From Anaerohabitans sp964387285 (lineage in GTDB: Bacteria > Zhuqueibacterota > Zhuqueibacteria > Residuimicrobiales > Residuimicrobiaceae): a DNA stretch of 64,000 nucleotides. The notes below the pieces were generated by a model, which was not told where the DNA came from, did no database searches, and was given only the letters and a program-made list of their open reading frames with translations. Position 1 is the first letter of the stretch. Every line of letters starts with the position of its first letter. Location of the stretch: positions 1 through 64,000 of the forward strand of contig CAYLWO010000019.1 of assembly GCA_964387285.1 (NCBI GenBank), given 5' to 3'. A program made the position numbers and the translations under genes. Positions 44,140 through 53,260 of this stretch are shown one piece after another.

Positions 44140-44988
44140 ATGAAGTTCTCCAGCAAAGTTTTGCTCATTCTGACGCTTGCGCTTTCTTTTACGCTGCTGT
44201 TTGGTTCCTATGCGGCTGCAGCTGACAAGATGAGCATGGATGAATACAACGCTCAACTTAAAGACTGGCAGACCAGAGAAGCCAATGCAAAAAAAGCAGC
44301 TGAAGATTGCGCGAAAGGCGTTGCCACTGCAAAAACCGATATCGCCACAGCCAAAGCCGAGACCGATAAAGTTTGGGGCGAAATTCTCAAAGCGCTCGGA
44401 ACCGATCAGGCCGGTGTGGATGCGTATCGCAATAATCTGAAGGCATTGGACGCTCAGGCCGACGGCCTGTTGGCCCTGTCGCCGGAAGAGCTGTTCAAAA
44501 AACGCGATGAATTGGCCGCCTTGGAAGCCAAACTCGCGGAAGCTAAAAAGAGTAAAATTTCGGTTCTAACCGAGATGCAGAACATGATTGCCGGCATTGA
44601 AGGCAAGATTGCGCAATTGAAAAACAAGATGCCCAAAGCCATGTATGATCCCTATACCGTGGTCGTTGGCGATTATCTGTGGAAAATTGCGGGCAAAAAA
44701 GACATTTATGCAAATCCCTATCAGTGGATGCGCATTTATTCTTACAACAAAGATCAGATCAAAGATCCGGATTTGATTTATCCGAAACAGGTTTTCAAAA
44801 TTCAGCGCGAATGCGGTCCGGATGAGTACCTGGTGGCCAAAGGCGATTATCTGAAAAAGATCGCTGCTGACCCCAAAGTTTTGGGCGATCCGACCAAATG
44901 GACCAAGTTGTACGAAAAGAACAAGGCCATTATCGGTGATGATCCGACGATACTGTATCCCTATACGGTGTTGGTGATCCCGCGCTAA
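44140..44988 (+). CDS. Periplasmic coiled-coil protein with C-terminal LysM-type domains
   Basis: A 282-residue protein: signal peptide (about 1-28), a charged coiled coil (about 33-165), then two LysM-like peptidoglycan-binding units (about 173-222, YTVVVGDYLWKIAGKK, and about 228-282, YLVAKGDYLKKIAAD). The units are longer than typical LysM and carry WMRIYSYNKDQI and WTKLYEKNKAII segments in the same place. An ACGGAGGG ribosome site precedes it. It is co-transcribed with the lipoprotein and ended by the hairpin at 45050; it is probably an abundant envelope-spacing protein. Confidence 0.87.
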   Translation: MKFSSKVLLILTLALSFTLLFGSYAAAADKMSMDEYNAQLKDWQTREANAKKAAEDCAKGVATAKTDIATAKAETDKVWGEILKALGTDQAGVDAYRNNLKALDAQADGLLALSPEELFKKRDELAALEAKLAEAKKSKISVLTEMQNMIAGIEGKIAQLKNKMPKAMYDPYTVVVGDYLWKIAGKKDIYANPYQWMRIYSYNKDQIKDPDLIYPKQVFKIQRECGPDEYLVAKGDYLKKIAADPKVLGDPTKWTKLYEKNKAIIGDDPTILYPYTVLVIPR

Positions 44989-45049
44989 GTCCGAAACCGT
45001 CTGCTGCGCAGATTGTTGTTGAGGATTTTTCTAGTATGTTTTGAAAACG

Positions 45050-45099
45050 ATACTCTCAATCCGGGTTGTTCTGCAACCAGGATTGGGAGTATTTTTTTT
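45050..45099 (+). terminator. Intrinsic terminator after the LysM gene
   Basis: A 13-base stem, ATACTCTCAATCC and GGATTGGGAGTAT with one wobble pair, encloses an inner GGTTG/CAACC hairpin and is followed by seven T. It shows that the downstream PhoH gene cannot start as far upstream as the open frame reaches. Confidence 0.85.
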
Positions 45100-45148
45100 C
45101 CCACGATGCATTATCATAACGCACGAAATTCTAACTTTGAGAGCAGGC

Positions 45149-46132
45149 TTGGCCGGAAGAAATAAAACTGCTAAAGACGACAGCGAACGTCGTATCGTGA
45201 TAAAGGGGATTGAACCGCTGGTGCTGTTCGGCGCACGCGACGCCAACATTCGTTTGCTGGAAGAGGAGTTGGATGCGCAAATTGTCGCTCGCGGTCAAGA
45301 GATTGTGCTGCGCGGCCGCGCCGAACAGGTGGCGCGCGCCGAACAGGTGATCAATGAACTGTTGTTCCTGGCTAATCGCAATGGTTTGATTTCACCCGAT
45401 GACATTCTTGCCGTGACCCGTTTGTCCGGTCTGGAACAAAAAAATCAGGAGCGTGACGAGACCGACTCGGAAAAGGTTATCGTTTATACCAGGAGCGGAT
45501 TCATCAAACCCCGCACCGCAGGCCAACAAAACTATTTGTCGACCTGCAGGCAAAATGATATCGTTTTTGCCATAGGCCCGGCCGGAACCGGCAAGACCTT
45601 TATGGCCGTTGCCGTTGCCGTCGCCGCTCTGCGCGATAAAGTCGTTGACCGCATCGCGCTCTGTCGTCCGGCTGTGGAAGCGGGAGAGAGCCTGGGTTTT
45701 CTGCCCGGTGATTTTCGGGAAAAGGTGGATCCGTATCTCCGGCCTTTGTACGACGCGCTCCATGACATGCTGCCGGCGGACAAGTTGAAAAGGCTCATCG
45801 AGACGCGCGTCATCGAAATCGTCCCGTTAGCCTATATGCGCGGGCGTACGTTGAACAACGCCTTTGTCATTTTGGATGAAGCCCAGAACACCACCATCCT
45901 GCAGATGAAAATGTTTTTAACCCGATTGGGCAACAATTCCAAAGCGATTATTACCGGCGACGTGACGCAGATCGATCTGCCGGAGAAAATGGATTCCGGC
46001 CTGGTTCATATTCAGACCATTCTCAAAGGCATCGAAGGAATCGATTTTGTATATCTCACGGACCAGGATGTGGTTCGCCATCATTTGGTGAGAAAAATTA
46101 TCAAAGCGTATGAAAAATCTCCTTCATCATGA
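45149..46132 (+). CDS. phoH: PhoH-family ATPase (YbeZ type)
   Basis: PhoH-like P-loop ATPase, about 327 residues from the proposed start. A small N-terminal KH-like region (about 15-90, beginning ERRIVIKGIEPLVLFG) precedes the nucleotide domain with Walker A GPAGTGKT and the DEAQN box. The start is uncertain: the open frame reaches a TTG at 45041, before a terminator, and no in-frame ATG exists upstream of the conserved region. TTG codons at 45137 or 45149 are the best candidates. The order phoH, HD-domain protein, ybeY is conserved in many bacteria and points to a role in rRNA maturation. Confidence 0.88.
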   Translation: MAGRNKTAKDDSERRIVIKGIEPLVLFGARDANIRLLEEELDAQIVARGQEIVLRGRAEQVARAEQVINELLFLANRNGLISPDDILAVTRLSGLEQKNQERDETDSEKVIVYTRSGFIKPRTAGQQNYLSTCRQNDIVFAIGPAGTGKTFMAVAVAVAALRDKVVDRIALCRPAVEAGESLGFLPGDFREKVDPYLRPLYDALHDMLPADKLKRLIETRVIEIVPLAYMRGRTLNNAFVILDEAQNTTILQMKMFLTRLGNNSKAIITGDVTQIDLPEKMDSGLVHIQTILKGIEGIDFVYLTDQDVVRHHLVRKIIKAYEKSPSS

Positions 46133-46156
46133 TCCGTTGCGGCATGGAGGGGCGGT

Positions 46157-48463
46157 ATGAACAGTCTGCGTAAAAGATTGGAACGACTGACCTCCGACTC
46201 GGCCGAAATGAGCGGATTGGTCTCCGCACAAAATGAATCGACCTGGTTCAGACAACATCAGCGGCAGATTTACGGCTTGTTCATTCTGGCTGCACTCGTC
46301 ACTCTCATGTTTCCTTCCAGCACGACCTTTCAGCACGGCGATTTACGCGCCGGCCGCGTTTATATCGGACAGGAGATCATTGCGCCGTTCACTTTTCCGG
46401 TCAATAAAAGCGCTGAAGAGTATGCCCAGGATGTTCGGCGCGCCCGCAGCGCCATTGCACCGGTTTTTCAGCGCGACAGCAGCGTTGCGCCGGTGAAATT
46501 GCAAGCGGTGGAACGGTTGTTTTCCGACCTGCTTGAAGAACTCAAACGACCGACCGGCACTCTGGATGATTTGCGCATTTTTTTTGATAATAACGGCGTG
46601 GCGCTTTCTGCGGATGATTTGTCGGTGCTGATGAACACCGCTGCCGGCCAGGCCGGCGGCGCTGAAAGACCGGGCGGTGTTCTGAGCGCGCGACTGACGA
46701 ATTTGCGCACCATTCAGAACGCGGTTTCGTCTCTGCTGGAGAAAATGTACACCGTCGGCATCCTGAATGTCGAAAAGAGCAAATTGGATCCGCCGCCGCT
46801 CAAGATTTCGGTTCGCGATCGTCGTGGAGAAATATTGGAAGACGCCAACTATTACCGCGGCCTTTTGGATGCGCAGGCCGGATATCTCGAGCAACTCCGA
46901 ACCGAATTCGGCTTGAATGAAAACAGGGCCCGGCTGGCTTATAAAATCGGAGTTCATTTTTTAACAGCCAATTTGCATTATAACGCCGCAGAGACCAATT
47001 TGCGTCGCGAGGAAGCTGCTGCCAATGTTCCACTGGCCAAGGATCAGGTGCTGGCCGGGGAACGCATTATCGACAGCCATCAGCGCATTACGGTAGAGCA
47101 TATCGATAAACTCAATTCACTGACCGTAGCGCGCGCGGAACACAAGGAGGCTTCGGGACTGTGGTCTGATTTTATCTACAGCATCGGCAAGTTCTTCTTC
47201 TCGCTGCTGATCATGATCATTTTTCTTTCCTTTCTATATAAAACACGTCCGGTTATTGTTGAAGATGCTAAACAATTACTGCTCATCGGGGTGACGATTC
47301 TGCTCAATGCGGTGATTGTTTTTGTGGCCAACGAAACGGGATTGCCGACCTTGACGATCCCGGTGACGATGGGCGTGATCATCATTGTGGTTTTTTTTGA
47401 CGTCTCCGTAGGCCTGATTTATGCCGTGGCCGTCTGTTTGCTCTTCGGCGCCATGCGCGGTCAGGAATACGGCATCACCTTTGTATCTTTTTTTGTCAGC
47501 ATCTTTGCCATTCTTTCCGTAAGCCGGGTGCGCAGCCGACGATGGATATTGCGCGCCATGGGCATTATCATGGCAGCCTATCTCGTAGCTATTTTGGTGC
47601 AGGATTATCTGAATTACCTGTCGGTAAAAGAAATTTTTCGCGATGTCGGATTCGGGCTGATTAACGGTTTTCTTGCACCCATTTTTGCCTATGGATTGAT
47701 CATGATCTTTGAGTATTGGTTCAATATGACCACTGACATGACCTTGCTCGAGTTGTCCGATTTGAATCATCCGGTGCTGCGCCAGCTGGCCCTGCAGGCC
47801 CCCGGAACTTTTCATCACAGCCTGATGGTGGGCAATCTGGCTGAATCGGCTGCGGAGGCTATCGGCGGTTATGGTTTGCTGGCGCGCGTGGGCGCTTATT
47901 ATCATGATATCGGCAAGATGGAAAAGCCGGAGTACTTTGTCGAAAACCAGGCGCGGGGCCGCAATCCGCAGGAAAAACTGACGCCCACCATGAGCGCGCT
48001 GGTGTTGCTCAATCATGTACGCCGCGGCGGCGAAATGGCCCGCGATTTGCGCCTGCCGCAGATCGTTGAAGCTTTTATTCATCAGCATCACGGCACCAGC
48101 TTGATGAGCTATTTTTATCAAAAAGCCGTGGAGCAGCGGAAAGAAACTGTCGCAGACACCGAATTTCGCTATCCCGGTCCTCGACCACAGACTCGCGAAA
48201 CGGCCGTGGTTATGCTCGCGGATGCCGTTGAAGCCACCTGCCGTACGCTGAAAGATCCTTCGCCCAATCGCATTCGACAAATCGTTGATCATATTGTTGA
48301 TGAACGCTTCCGCAGTGGCGAGCTGGATGCCTCGCCGTTAACCTTGCAGGATTTGTCCAAAATTTCCGACGCATTTTTTAAAATTTTGAACGGCCTTTTT
48401 CATCGCCGCATCGAATACCCGCAATCTCCACTGACCGGTGACGAGTCCGAGGCGAAAAAATGA
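46157..48463 (+). CDS. PgpH/YqfF-like 7TM HD-domain phosphohydrolase
   Basis: A 768-residue membrane protein: one N-terminal helix (about 37-55), a large extracytoplasmic 7TMR-HDED sensor region (about 60-335), seven membrane helices (about 340-520) and a cytoplasmic HD domain (about 550-720). The HD metal motifs are visible in TFHHSLMVGNL, YYHDIGKMEKP and FIHQHHGTS. Family members degrade cyclic di-AMP (PgpH), which makes that the likeliest reaction. It starts 24 bases after phoH and overlaps ybeY by four bases. Confidence 0.93.
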   Translation: MNSLRKRLERLTSDSAEMSGLVSAQNESTWFRQHQRQIYGLFILAALVTLMFPSSTTFQHGDLRAGRVYIGQEIIAPFTFPVNKSAEEYAQDVRRARSAIAPVFQRDSSVAPVKLQAVERLFSDLLEELKRPTGTLDDLRIFFDNNGVALSADDLSVLMNTAAGQAGGAERPGGVLSARLTNLRTIQNAVSSLLEKMYTVGILNVEKSKLDPPPLKISVRDRRGEILEDANYYRGLLDAQAGYLEQLRTEFGLNENRARLAYKIGVHFLTANLHYNAAETNLRREEAAANVPLAKDQVLAGERIIDSHQRITVEHIDKLNSLTVARAEHKEASGLWSDFIYSIGKFFFSLLIMIIFLSFLYKTRPVIVEDAKQLLLIGVTILLNAVIVFVANETGLPTLTIPVTMGVIIIVVFFDVSVGLIYAVAVCLLFGAMRGQEYGITFVSFFVSIFAILSVSRVRSRRWILRAMGIIMAAYLVAILVQDYLNYLSVKEIFRDVGFGLINGFLAPIFAYGLIMIFEYWFNMTTDMTLLELSDLNHPVLRQLALQAPGTFHHSLMVGNLAESAAEAIGGYGLLARVGAYYHDIGKMEKPEYFVENQARGRNPQEKLTPTMSALVLLNHVRRGGEMARDLRLPQIVEAFIHQHHGTSLMSYFYQKAVEQRKETVADTEFRYPGPRPQTRETAVVMLADAVEATCRTLKDPSPNRIRQIVDHIVDERFRSGELDASPLTLQDLSKISDAFFKILNGLFHRRIEYPQSPLTGDESEAKK

Positions 48464-48918
48464 AACCGTTGTTCCCTCAATCCATCCGGATTTTTAGCCG
48501 TCTGCACACGGATTTGCCGGAAGCGGAAATCCGTCGTCTGATCCAAGGCATGATGCGCCGGGAAAAGCGTTGGCCCGGTTATGAAATCAATATTCATTTT
48601 ATCGATAATACAACTATCCGAAAGTTAAAACGCAAATATTTCGGCATTCGTCGCATCACCGATGTCATTTCACTCGACTATTCCACCATACCCGGATTGC
48701 TGGAAGGCGAAATCTTTATCAGCGTGGAGACTGCTCAAAAACAAGCCATGCAATACGGCGTCGCTGAGGAACAAGAGCTGTCACGGCTCATCGCGCACGG
48801 CATGCTGCATTTACTCGGTCATGACGATGCAAATGAAAAACAACGCGCGGCTATGAGCAGACTCGAAGACAGGATTCTGGCGCGAAAGGCCAGGTCGCGA
48901 AAGAGAAAAAGAACCTGA
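48460..48918 (+). CDS. ybeY: rRNA maturation endoribonuclease YbeY
   Basis: A 152-residue YbeY protein for 16S rRNA 3'-end processing and ribosome quality control. The metal site is HGMLHLLGHDD; the first two histidines fit H-x3-H, while the third ligand position is aspartate (H-x3-H-x5-D) as in several FCB-group homologues. The upstream TDVISLDY stretch is also typical. The start overlaps the HD-protein stop by four bases. Confidence 0.93.
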   Translation: MKPLFPQSIRIFSRLHTDLPEAEIRRLIQGMMRREKRWPGYEINIHFIDNTTIRKLKRKYFGIRRITDVISLDYSTIPGLLEGEIFISVETAQKQAMQYGVAEEQELSRLIAHGMLHLLGHDDANEKQRAAMSRLEDRILARKARSRKRKRT

Positions 48919-48959
48919 CGTTGTCTCGGAATGCGGTCTTTATTAAAAGGAGAATGCTA

Positions 48960-50126
48960 GTGCAGAATTTACGATTTGATCTGCGCGATTTATTCAGAGC
49001 GCCGCGTTTGGCCATTAGCCTGCAGAGAATGTGGATACAACTGCTGGGCATGTCAGTGGGCTGTGCGGTTTATTTTACTCTGACGTTCATCAGCCTGTTT
49101 CTTCGCGGCACGAGCCCGGCAAAAGCGTGGCGGCAGGAGGGCTTGTTGCCCAACTATTTTGTGCAGACCACACCGGCGACCTGGTATAGCGATTTGGTTT
49201 ACGCTCTGGCTGTTTTAGCTTTGGTGATCGCCTTTCTCCTCACCAACACCGCTGTGGCGCGCGCGGCCTATATGTCTCTGAAAGGAAATCACTTTTATTC
49301 CTGGAAAGAGGCGTTCGCTTTTGCTTTTAACAAATTACGGTCTGTTGTATTTGCGCCGCTCTCCTTGTTGGTGTTGGGACTGCTCATCGTCGCCGGCTGC
49401 GCCGTGCTGGGCTGGATCGGCAGACTGCCCTATGTCGGCGCTCCGGGTATCGCCATTCTTACGCCGCTCTGGTTTTTAAGCGCCTTGTTCCTGATTTATA
49501 CAATCATTGTGACGGTTGTTTCCGTATGGCACACTCCCGGCATTATAGCCGCCTCTGATGAAGACGCCTTTGAAGCGGTCTTTCAGTCCTTTTCGTTAAC
49601 CTGGGCCCAGCCCTGGCGTTTGCTGCTTTACCAATTTGTCAATATGGCCATCACCCTAGGAGCCACGGTTCTGTTCGCCTTGCTGGTAAAAAACAGTTTG
49701 ATGGTTATGAATGGGCTATTTGCATTATTCATGGGCGAGGATTTTATTGTCCTGGCCGGCAATGGCCAGGCTATCGTGCAAAATTTGCTGGCCGGCGGGC
49801 AAACCATCCTGGAGAGCCTCTTTGGCGGTTTTTTGGGGCAAATCTATTTTTCTAAAGTACATATCCTGCACGGGAGCAACGCAGATACAGCCGTTTTACT
49901 CTCAGGTTATTTTTACAGCGCCGGTTTGCTGTTTTTAGCCGGTCTTGTGTTCTCGTTCGGCTTTGCCTGTTCCGCGATTGGCAATTTGTTGAGTTTTTTA
50001 GTCCTGCGAAAACGTAAGGATGGTGAGAATTTGCTCGAACGGCGAGATCGAGAAGAGGAGTTTGACCATAGAACCGACGAGGAATTGCACGACGGCCTCA
50101 ATAGCACAAAAGGCGATTCAATATAA
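48960..50126 (+). CDS. Multi-pass membrane protein, unknown
   Basis: A 388-residue protein with about six membrane helices (near 22-50, 75-97, 125-150, 165-195, 225-250, 315-345) and a charged, hydrophilic C-terminal tail (about 350-388). The start is taken as GTG at 48960 because AAAAGGAG lies seven bases before it; the ATG at 48954 would be only one base away. I do not recognise a family. The gene follows ybeY by 41 bases and may be part of the same transcript. Confidence 0.75.
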   Translation: MQNLRFDLRDLFRAPRLAISLQRMWIQLLGMSVGCAVYFTLTFISLFLRGTSPAKAWRQEGLLPNYFVQTTPATWYSDLVYALAVLALVIAFLLTNTAVARAAYMSLKGNHFYSWKEAFAFAFNKLRSVVFAPLSLLVLGLLIVAGCAVLGWIGRLPYVGAPGIAILTPLWFLSALFLIYTIIVTVVSVWHTPGIIAASDEDAFEAVFQSFSLTWAQPWRLLLYQFVNMAITLGATVLFALLVKNSLMVMNGLFALFMGEDFIVLAGNGQAIVQNLLAGGQTILESLFGGFLGQIYFSKVHILHGSNADTAVLLSGYFYSAGLLFLAGLVFSFGFACSAIGNLLSFLVLRKRKDGENLLERRDREEEFDHRTDEELHDGLNSTKGDSI

Positions 50127-50131
50127 AAACA

Positions 50132-50147
50132 GGGCATGATTTTTGCA
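50132..50147 (+). promoter_or_regulatory. Sigma-54 type -24/-12 element before the cold-shock gene
   Basis: GGGCATG, four bases, TTGCA, with GG (50133-50134) and GC (50145-50146) ten bases apart. It shares its 11 fixed bases with the elements at 11750 and 16538. The predicted start near 50158 leaves a leader of about 60 bases before the gene at 50221. Confidence 0.5.
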
Positions 50148-50220
50148 ACTGTTAATTTAATTTTTTGCTGTGGTCGGTATTCGAGCAAACTTGCGAAACA
50201 GAAGATCAGGAGGTCCTAAG

Positions 50221-50424
50221 ATGGTCTATGGCGTGTTAAAGGCGTGGGATGAACAAAAAGGCTGGGGTTTCATCAATACGCCTGAGGATGAAGATATCTT
50301 CGTCCATGTCAGTGATCTGGATATTACTTTAAAGCCAGGGGATATGCGCGTTGGCATGCAGGTCAAGTTCGACGTGCGTCAAGACACAAAGGGGGCTAAA
50401 GCGGTGCGGGTGCGTAAAGCCTAA
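50221..50424 (+). CDS. Cold-shock domain protein
   Basis: A 67-residue single-domain cold-shock (CspA-like) RNA/DNA-binding protein. RNP1 is in KGWGFI and RNP2 in DIFVHVSD. The start at 50221 follows CAGGAGG; an in-frame start at 50170 would add an unneeded tail. The family melts RNA structure as a chaperone. The MinD-like gene follows 39 bases later. Confidence 0.93.
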   Translation: MVYGVLKAWDEQKGWGFINTPEDEDIFVHVSDLDITLKPGDMRVGMQVKFDVRQDTKGAKAVRVRKA

Positions 50425-50463
50425 ACGTGTTGAATTTCTGGAAAACAGGAATTGCAGAAGAAA

Positions 50464-51750
50464 ATGAGTGATTTATTTGTACGTATAGCAGATAAACAGT
50501 CCAGGTCCTACTCCATATCCGAATTACACAAACTGGCTGTTAATGGGGAATTCAATCAGAACGATCTGGTGTTCAGCGAAGACAGCCAGGAGTGGGTCAA
50601 GGCTGCAACCGTTTCTGAGTTGGAACGTGTGTTTCAGCCGCAAGATAAACCTGCGCCAAAACGAACGGTATATGCCGTCGGCGGCGGCAAGGGCGGCGTT
50701 GGAAAAACGGTGTTGACCGCTTCCTTGGGCATCGGCCTGGCCGCTTTGGGCAATCAAGTGGTGATTGTGGACGCAGATTTGGGCGGCGCCAACCTGCATA
50801 CCTGCATGGGTATTCTGGAACCGGAATTCACTTTTTATCATTTTTATACTTTGCAAAAAGACACCTTGGCTGACATTTTACTGGATACGCCGGTTGAAAA
50901 TCTCAAGCTTATCAGCGGCGCTTGCGGTACGTTAGGTCTGGCTAATCCGCGCTACTCGCAAAAGTTGCGTTTCATCAATGAATTGCGACGCATTAATGCC
51001 GATTATGTGTTGTTGGATCTCGGCGCCGGTTCTTCATTCAATGTGATCGATTTTTTTGTGGCTGCGGATCAGGGCATCGTGGTGACCACGCCGGAACCCA
51101 TGGCCATACAGGAGACTTTTAGTTTTCTGAAAATCGCTCTCATGCGGAAATTAATGCGCCACTTAAAAAATCACGCTGAAATCTCTGCCCTGTTCGAACA
51201 GGACGCCTTTGCCGAGCACCTGCGCATCGGCGCCACCATGGAATCCATCGTTGGTAAAATCCGCGAAATTGACAACTTGGCCGGCGCCGCCGCAGAAAGC
51301 ATTTACGCTTCCTTCAGGCCGTCGTTGATCCTAAATATGGTTCACTCGCAGGAAGAGATCAAAGAAGGCGTCGCTCTGACAACAGCAGCGGAAGAACTGC
51401 TTTCTATTAATCTGGAATTTTTGGGATATATCGAGTACGACGATGGCGTGCGCAAAGCGGTTAAGGAACTGCGGCCATTTATGATCGACAATCCAAAATC
51501 CAAGGCCTCCAAAAGTCTGGCCCGGTTGATTTCTGTAGGATTGCAGGGCAAGAGTGGTTGGAAAGGTTTTCTGGATCGCCGTCGATTGGTGCGCCAGGCC
51601 GGTCAGGAGGCAAAAGCCTACCCGGTCAATCAGATCAAGGAGAGTGAGACCATCTGCTCGGTGCAATGTTTCTACTGGGGCGATTGTGAATATCAGAACG
51701 GCGGCTATCCCTGTCCTGTGCGTCATCTGGACCCCATTTTCAGACGCTAG
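50464..51750 (+). CDS. MinD/FlhG-like ATPase with N-terminal GYF_2 domain and C-terminal Cys4 cluster
   Basis: A 428-residue protein. Residues 1-60 resemble the GYF_2 (DUF4339) peptide-binding domain (YSISELHKLAVNGEF, then DSQEWVKAATV). A MinD/ParA-type ATPase follows with the deviant Walker A KGGVGKT (76-82), switch motif VDADLGGAN and a LLDLGAGSSFN Walker B region. The C-terminus carries C398, C402, C408 and C417, probably a zinc or iron-sulfur site. The ATPase core resembles FlhG/FleN, yet no flagellar gene is in the window. Such ATPases place protein complexes at the membrane; the cargo here is unknown. A terminator follows. Confidence 0.85.
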   Translation: MSDLFVRIADKQSRSYSISELHKLAVNGEFNQNDLVFSEDSQEWVKAATVSELERVFQPQDKPAPKRTVYAVGGGKGGVGKTVLTASLGIGLAALGNQVVIVDADLGGANLHTCMGILEPEFTFYHFYTLQKDTLADILLDTPVENLKLISGACGTLGLANPRYSQKLRFINELRRINADYVLLDLGAGSSFNVIDFFVAADQGIVVTTPEPMAIQETFSFLKIALMRKLMRHLKNHAEISALFEQDAFAEHLRIGATMESIVGKIREIDNLAGAAAESIYASFRPSLILNMVHSQEEIKEGVALTTAAEELLSINLEFLGYIEYDDGVRKAVKELRPFMIDNPKSKASKSLARLISVGLQGKSGWKGFLDRRRLVRQAGQEAKAYPVNQIKESETICSVQCFYWGDCEYQNGGYPCPVRHLDPIFRR

Positions 51751-51803
51751 CGGCCCGGCTTAAATATCTCTTTTAGTTCTGACTTTTTTTCATTATAATG
51801 ATG

Positions 51804-51830
51804 GGTGAACGGTTCGTTCACCTTTTTTTT
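51804..51830 (+). terminator. Intrinsic terminator after the MinD-like gene
   Basis: GGTGAACG and CGTTCACC form a perfect eight-base stem with a three-base loop, followed by eight T. It fixes the ktrB start downstream of 51830. Confidence 0.9.
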
Positions 51831-51858
51831 ATTTTTTCCGGCGGCTGATACACAACTT

Positions 51859-53220
51859 ATGAAACTATTACTCACAATTTGGCAAAAAAGCACGCGTAAG
51901 ATCAATCCCCCGCACCTCCTGGCGATCAGTTTTTTTCTATTGATCCTGTTTGGTTCCTGGCTGCTGCAATGGCCGATCAGTTGCGCCACCGATGTAAAAT
52001 ATGTCGACGCGTTGTTCATTTCGACCTCAGCGGTCTGTGTGACCGGTTTGGCCACCGTGGACATCGGCACGGTCTTTACCCCGTTTGGACAGATGGTGGT
52101 CCTGATTCTGATTCAACTGGGCGGTTTGGGTTTCATGACCTTGTCCACTTTTTTTATTTATATCCTGGTCGGCCGTTTTTCCATGAAAGGCCGGGATCTG
52201 ATCGAGCAGAGCGTATCCATTCAGCCGGTCCCCTATCTGGGGAAATTGCTGATTTTTACCGTATTAGGAACCGTGATCATCGAAACGCTGGGCGGTCTGG
52301 TCTTGACCGCCCGTTTTATGGAAAAATTTTCGACCGCACAGGCGTTTTATTTGGGATTTTTTCACGCCATTTCAGCGTTTTGTAATGCAGGATTTTCCGT
52401 GTTCAGCGATAGTTTAATGTCGTATCGACAGGACGTGGTCGTCAACCTGACGGTGATGATTTTAATTGTCTGCGGCGGCCTGGGATTTTTGGTCATATAT
52501 GATCTGCACAACCTGGTCGGCGGATGGCGCAAATTGACCATTCACACAAAAATTGTAATGACTACAACCATGGTTCTTATTGTGGGCGGAACACTCGTCA
52601 TTGCCTTTTTTGATTGGCACAAAACTTTGGCAGGTTGGCCGGCGGGTCATCGTTTCTTGACTGCCGCCTTTCAATCGGTCAGCGCCCGCACAGCCGGATT
52701 TAATACGATCCCCATCGGCGAAATGAGCCATGGCTCGTTGCTGATTCTGATGCTGCTCATGGGCATCGGCGCTTCTCCGGGTTCGTGCGGCGGCGGCGTC
52801 AAAACCACCACCTTTTCGGTGTTGCTCGCCACGGTGTTTTCGCGTGTGCATGAACAGCGCCAGATCAGAATGTTCGGCCGCGGCATTCCTGAAGAGGTGG
52901 TCTCCAAATCCATGGGCATTGTTTTCTTCTGGCTGGTGGCTGTGGTGTCGGCGGTTATGATTTTGTTGGTGTCCGAAAGCGCGGTTCCCTCTCCGTATCA
53001 GGAAACATTGCTGGTGCAGACTTTTTTTGAATCGTTGTCGGCCATGGGCACAGTCGGATTGAGTTTGGGCATCACGCCCCATCTCACGGTTGTAGGCAAA
53101 CTGGTAATCAGCACGCTTATGTACATCGGTCGTATTGGCCCCATAACGCTGGCGGTGTTGATTGCCAGCAGTCGATCTCTGAACTATCGCTATGCAGAAG
53201 AAAAAGTGATCGTCGGTTAA
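51859..53220 (+). CDS. ktrB: Potassium uptake channel subunit KtrB/TrkH
   Basis: A 453-residue membrane protein of the Trk/Ktr/HKT superfamily with four membrane-pore-membrane repeats. The pore loops carry the selectivity glycine: SAVCVTGLATVD, AISAFCNAGFSVF, SARTAGFNTIP and SAMGTVGLSLGI. It imports potassium, driven by the membrane potential or sodium. The start at 51859 is chosen because an upstream open start lies within the terminator hairpin. It is followed by its regulatory partner ktrA. Confidence 0.95.
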   Translation: MKLLLTIWQKSTRKINPPHLLAISFFLLILFGSWLLQWPISCATDVKYVDALFISTSAVCVTGLATVDIGTVFTPFGQMVVLILIQLGGLGFMTLSTFFIYILVGRFSMKGRDLIEQSVSIQPVPYLGKLLIFTVLGTVIIETLGGLVLTARFMEKFSTAQAFYLGFFHAISAFCNAGFSVFSDSLMSYRQDVVVNLTVMILIVCGGLGFLVIYDLHNLVGGWRKLTIHTKIVMTTTMVLIVGGTLVIAFFDWHKTLAGWPAGHRFLTAAFQSVSARTAGFNTIPIGEMSHGSLLILMLLMGIGASPGSCGGGVKTTTFSVLLATVFSRVHEQRQIRMFGRGIPEEVVSKSMGIVFFWLVAVVSAVMILLVSESAVPSPYQETLLVQTFFESLSAMGTVGLSLGITPHLTVVGKLVISTLMYIGRIGPITLAVLIASSRSLNYRYAEEKVIVG

Positions 53221-53260
53221 TGCTCCTAATCGAAGAGTCTTATTAACAGGAAACTATTGT

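Noticed and set aside
47276..48292. 338-codon open frame on the minus strand
   Set aside because: Antisense to the HD-domain gene; His- and Gln-rich translation without a family match.
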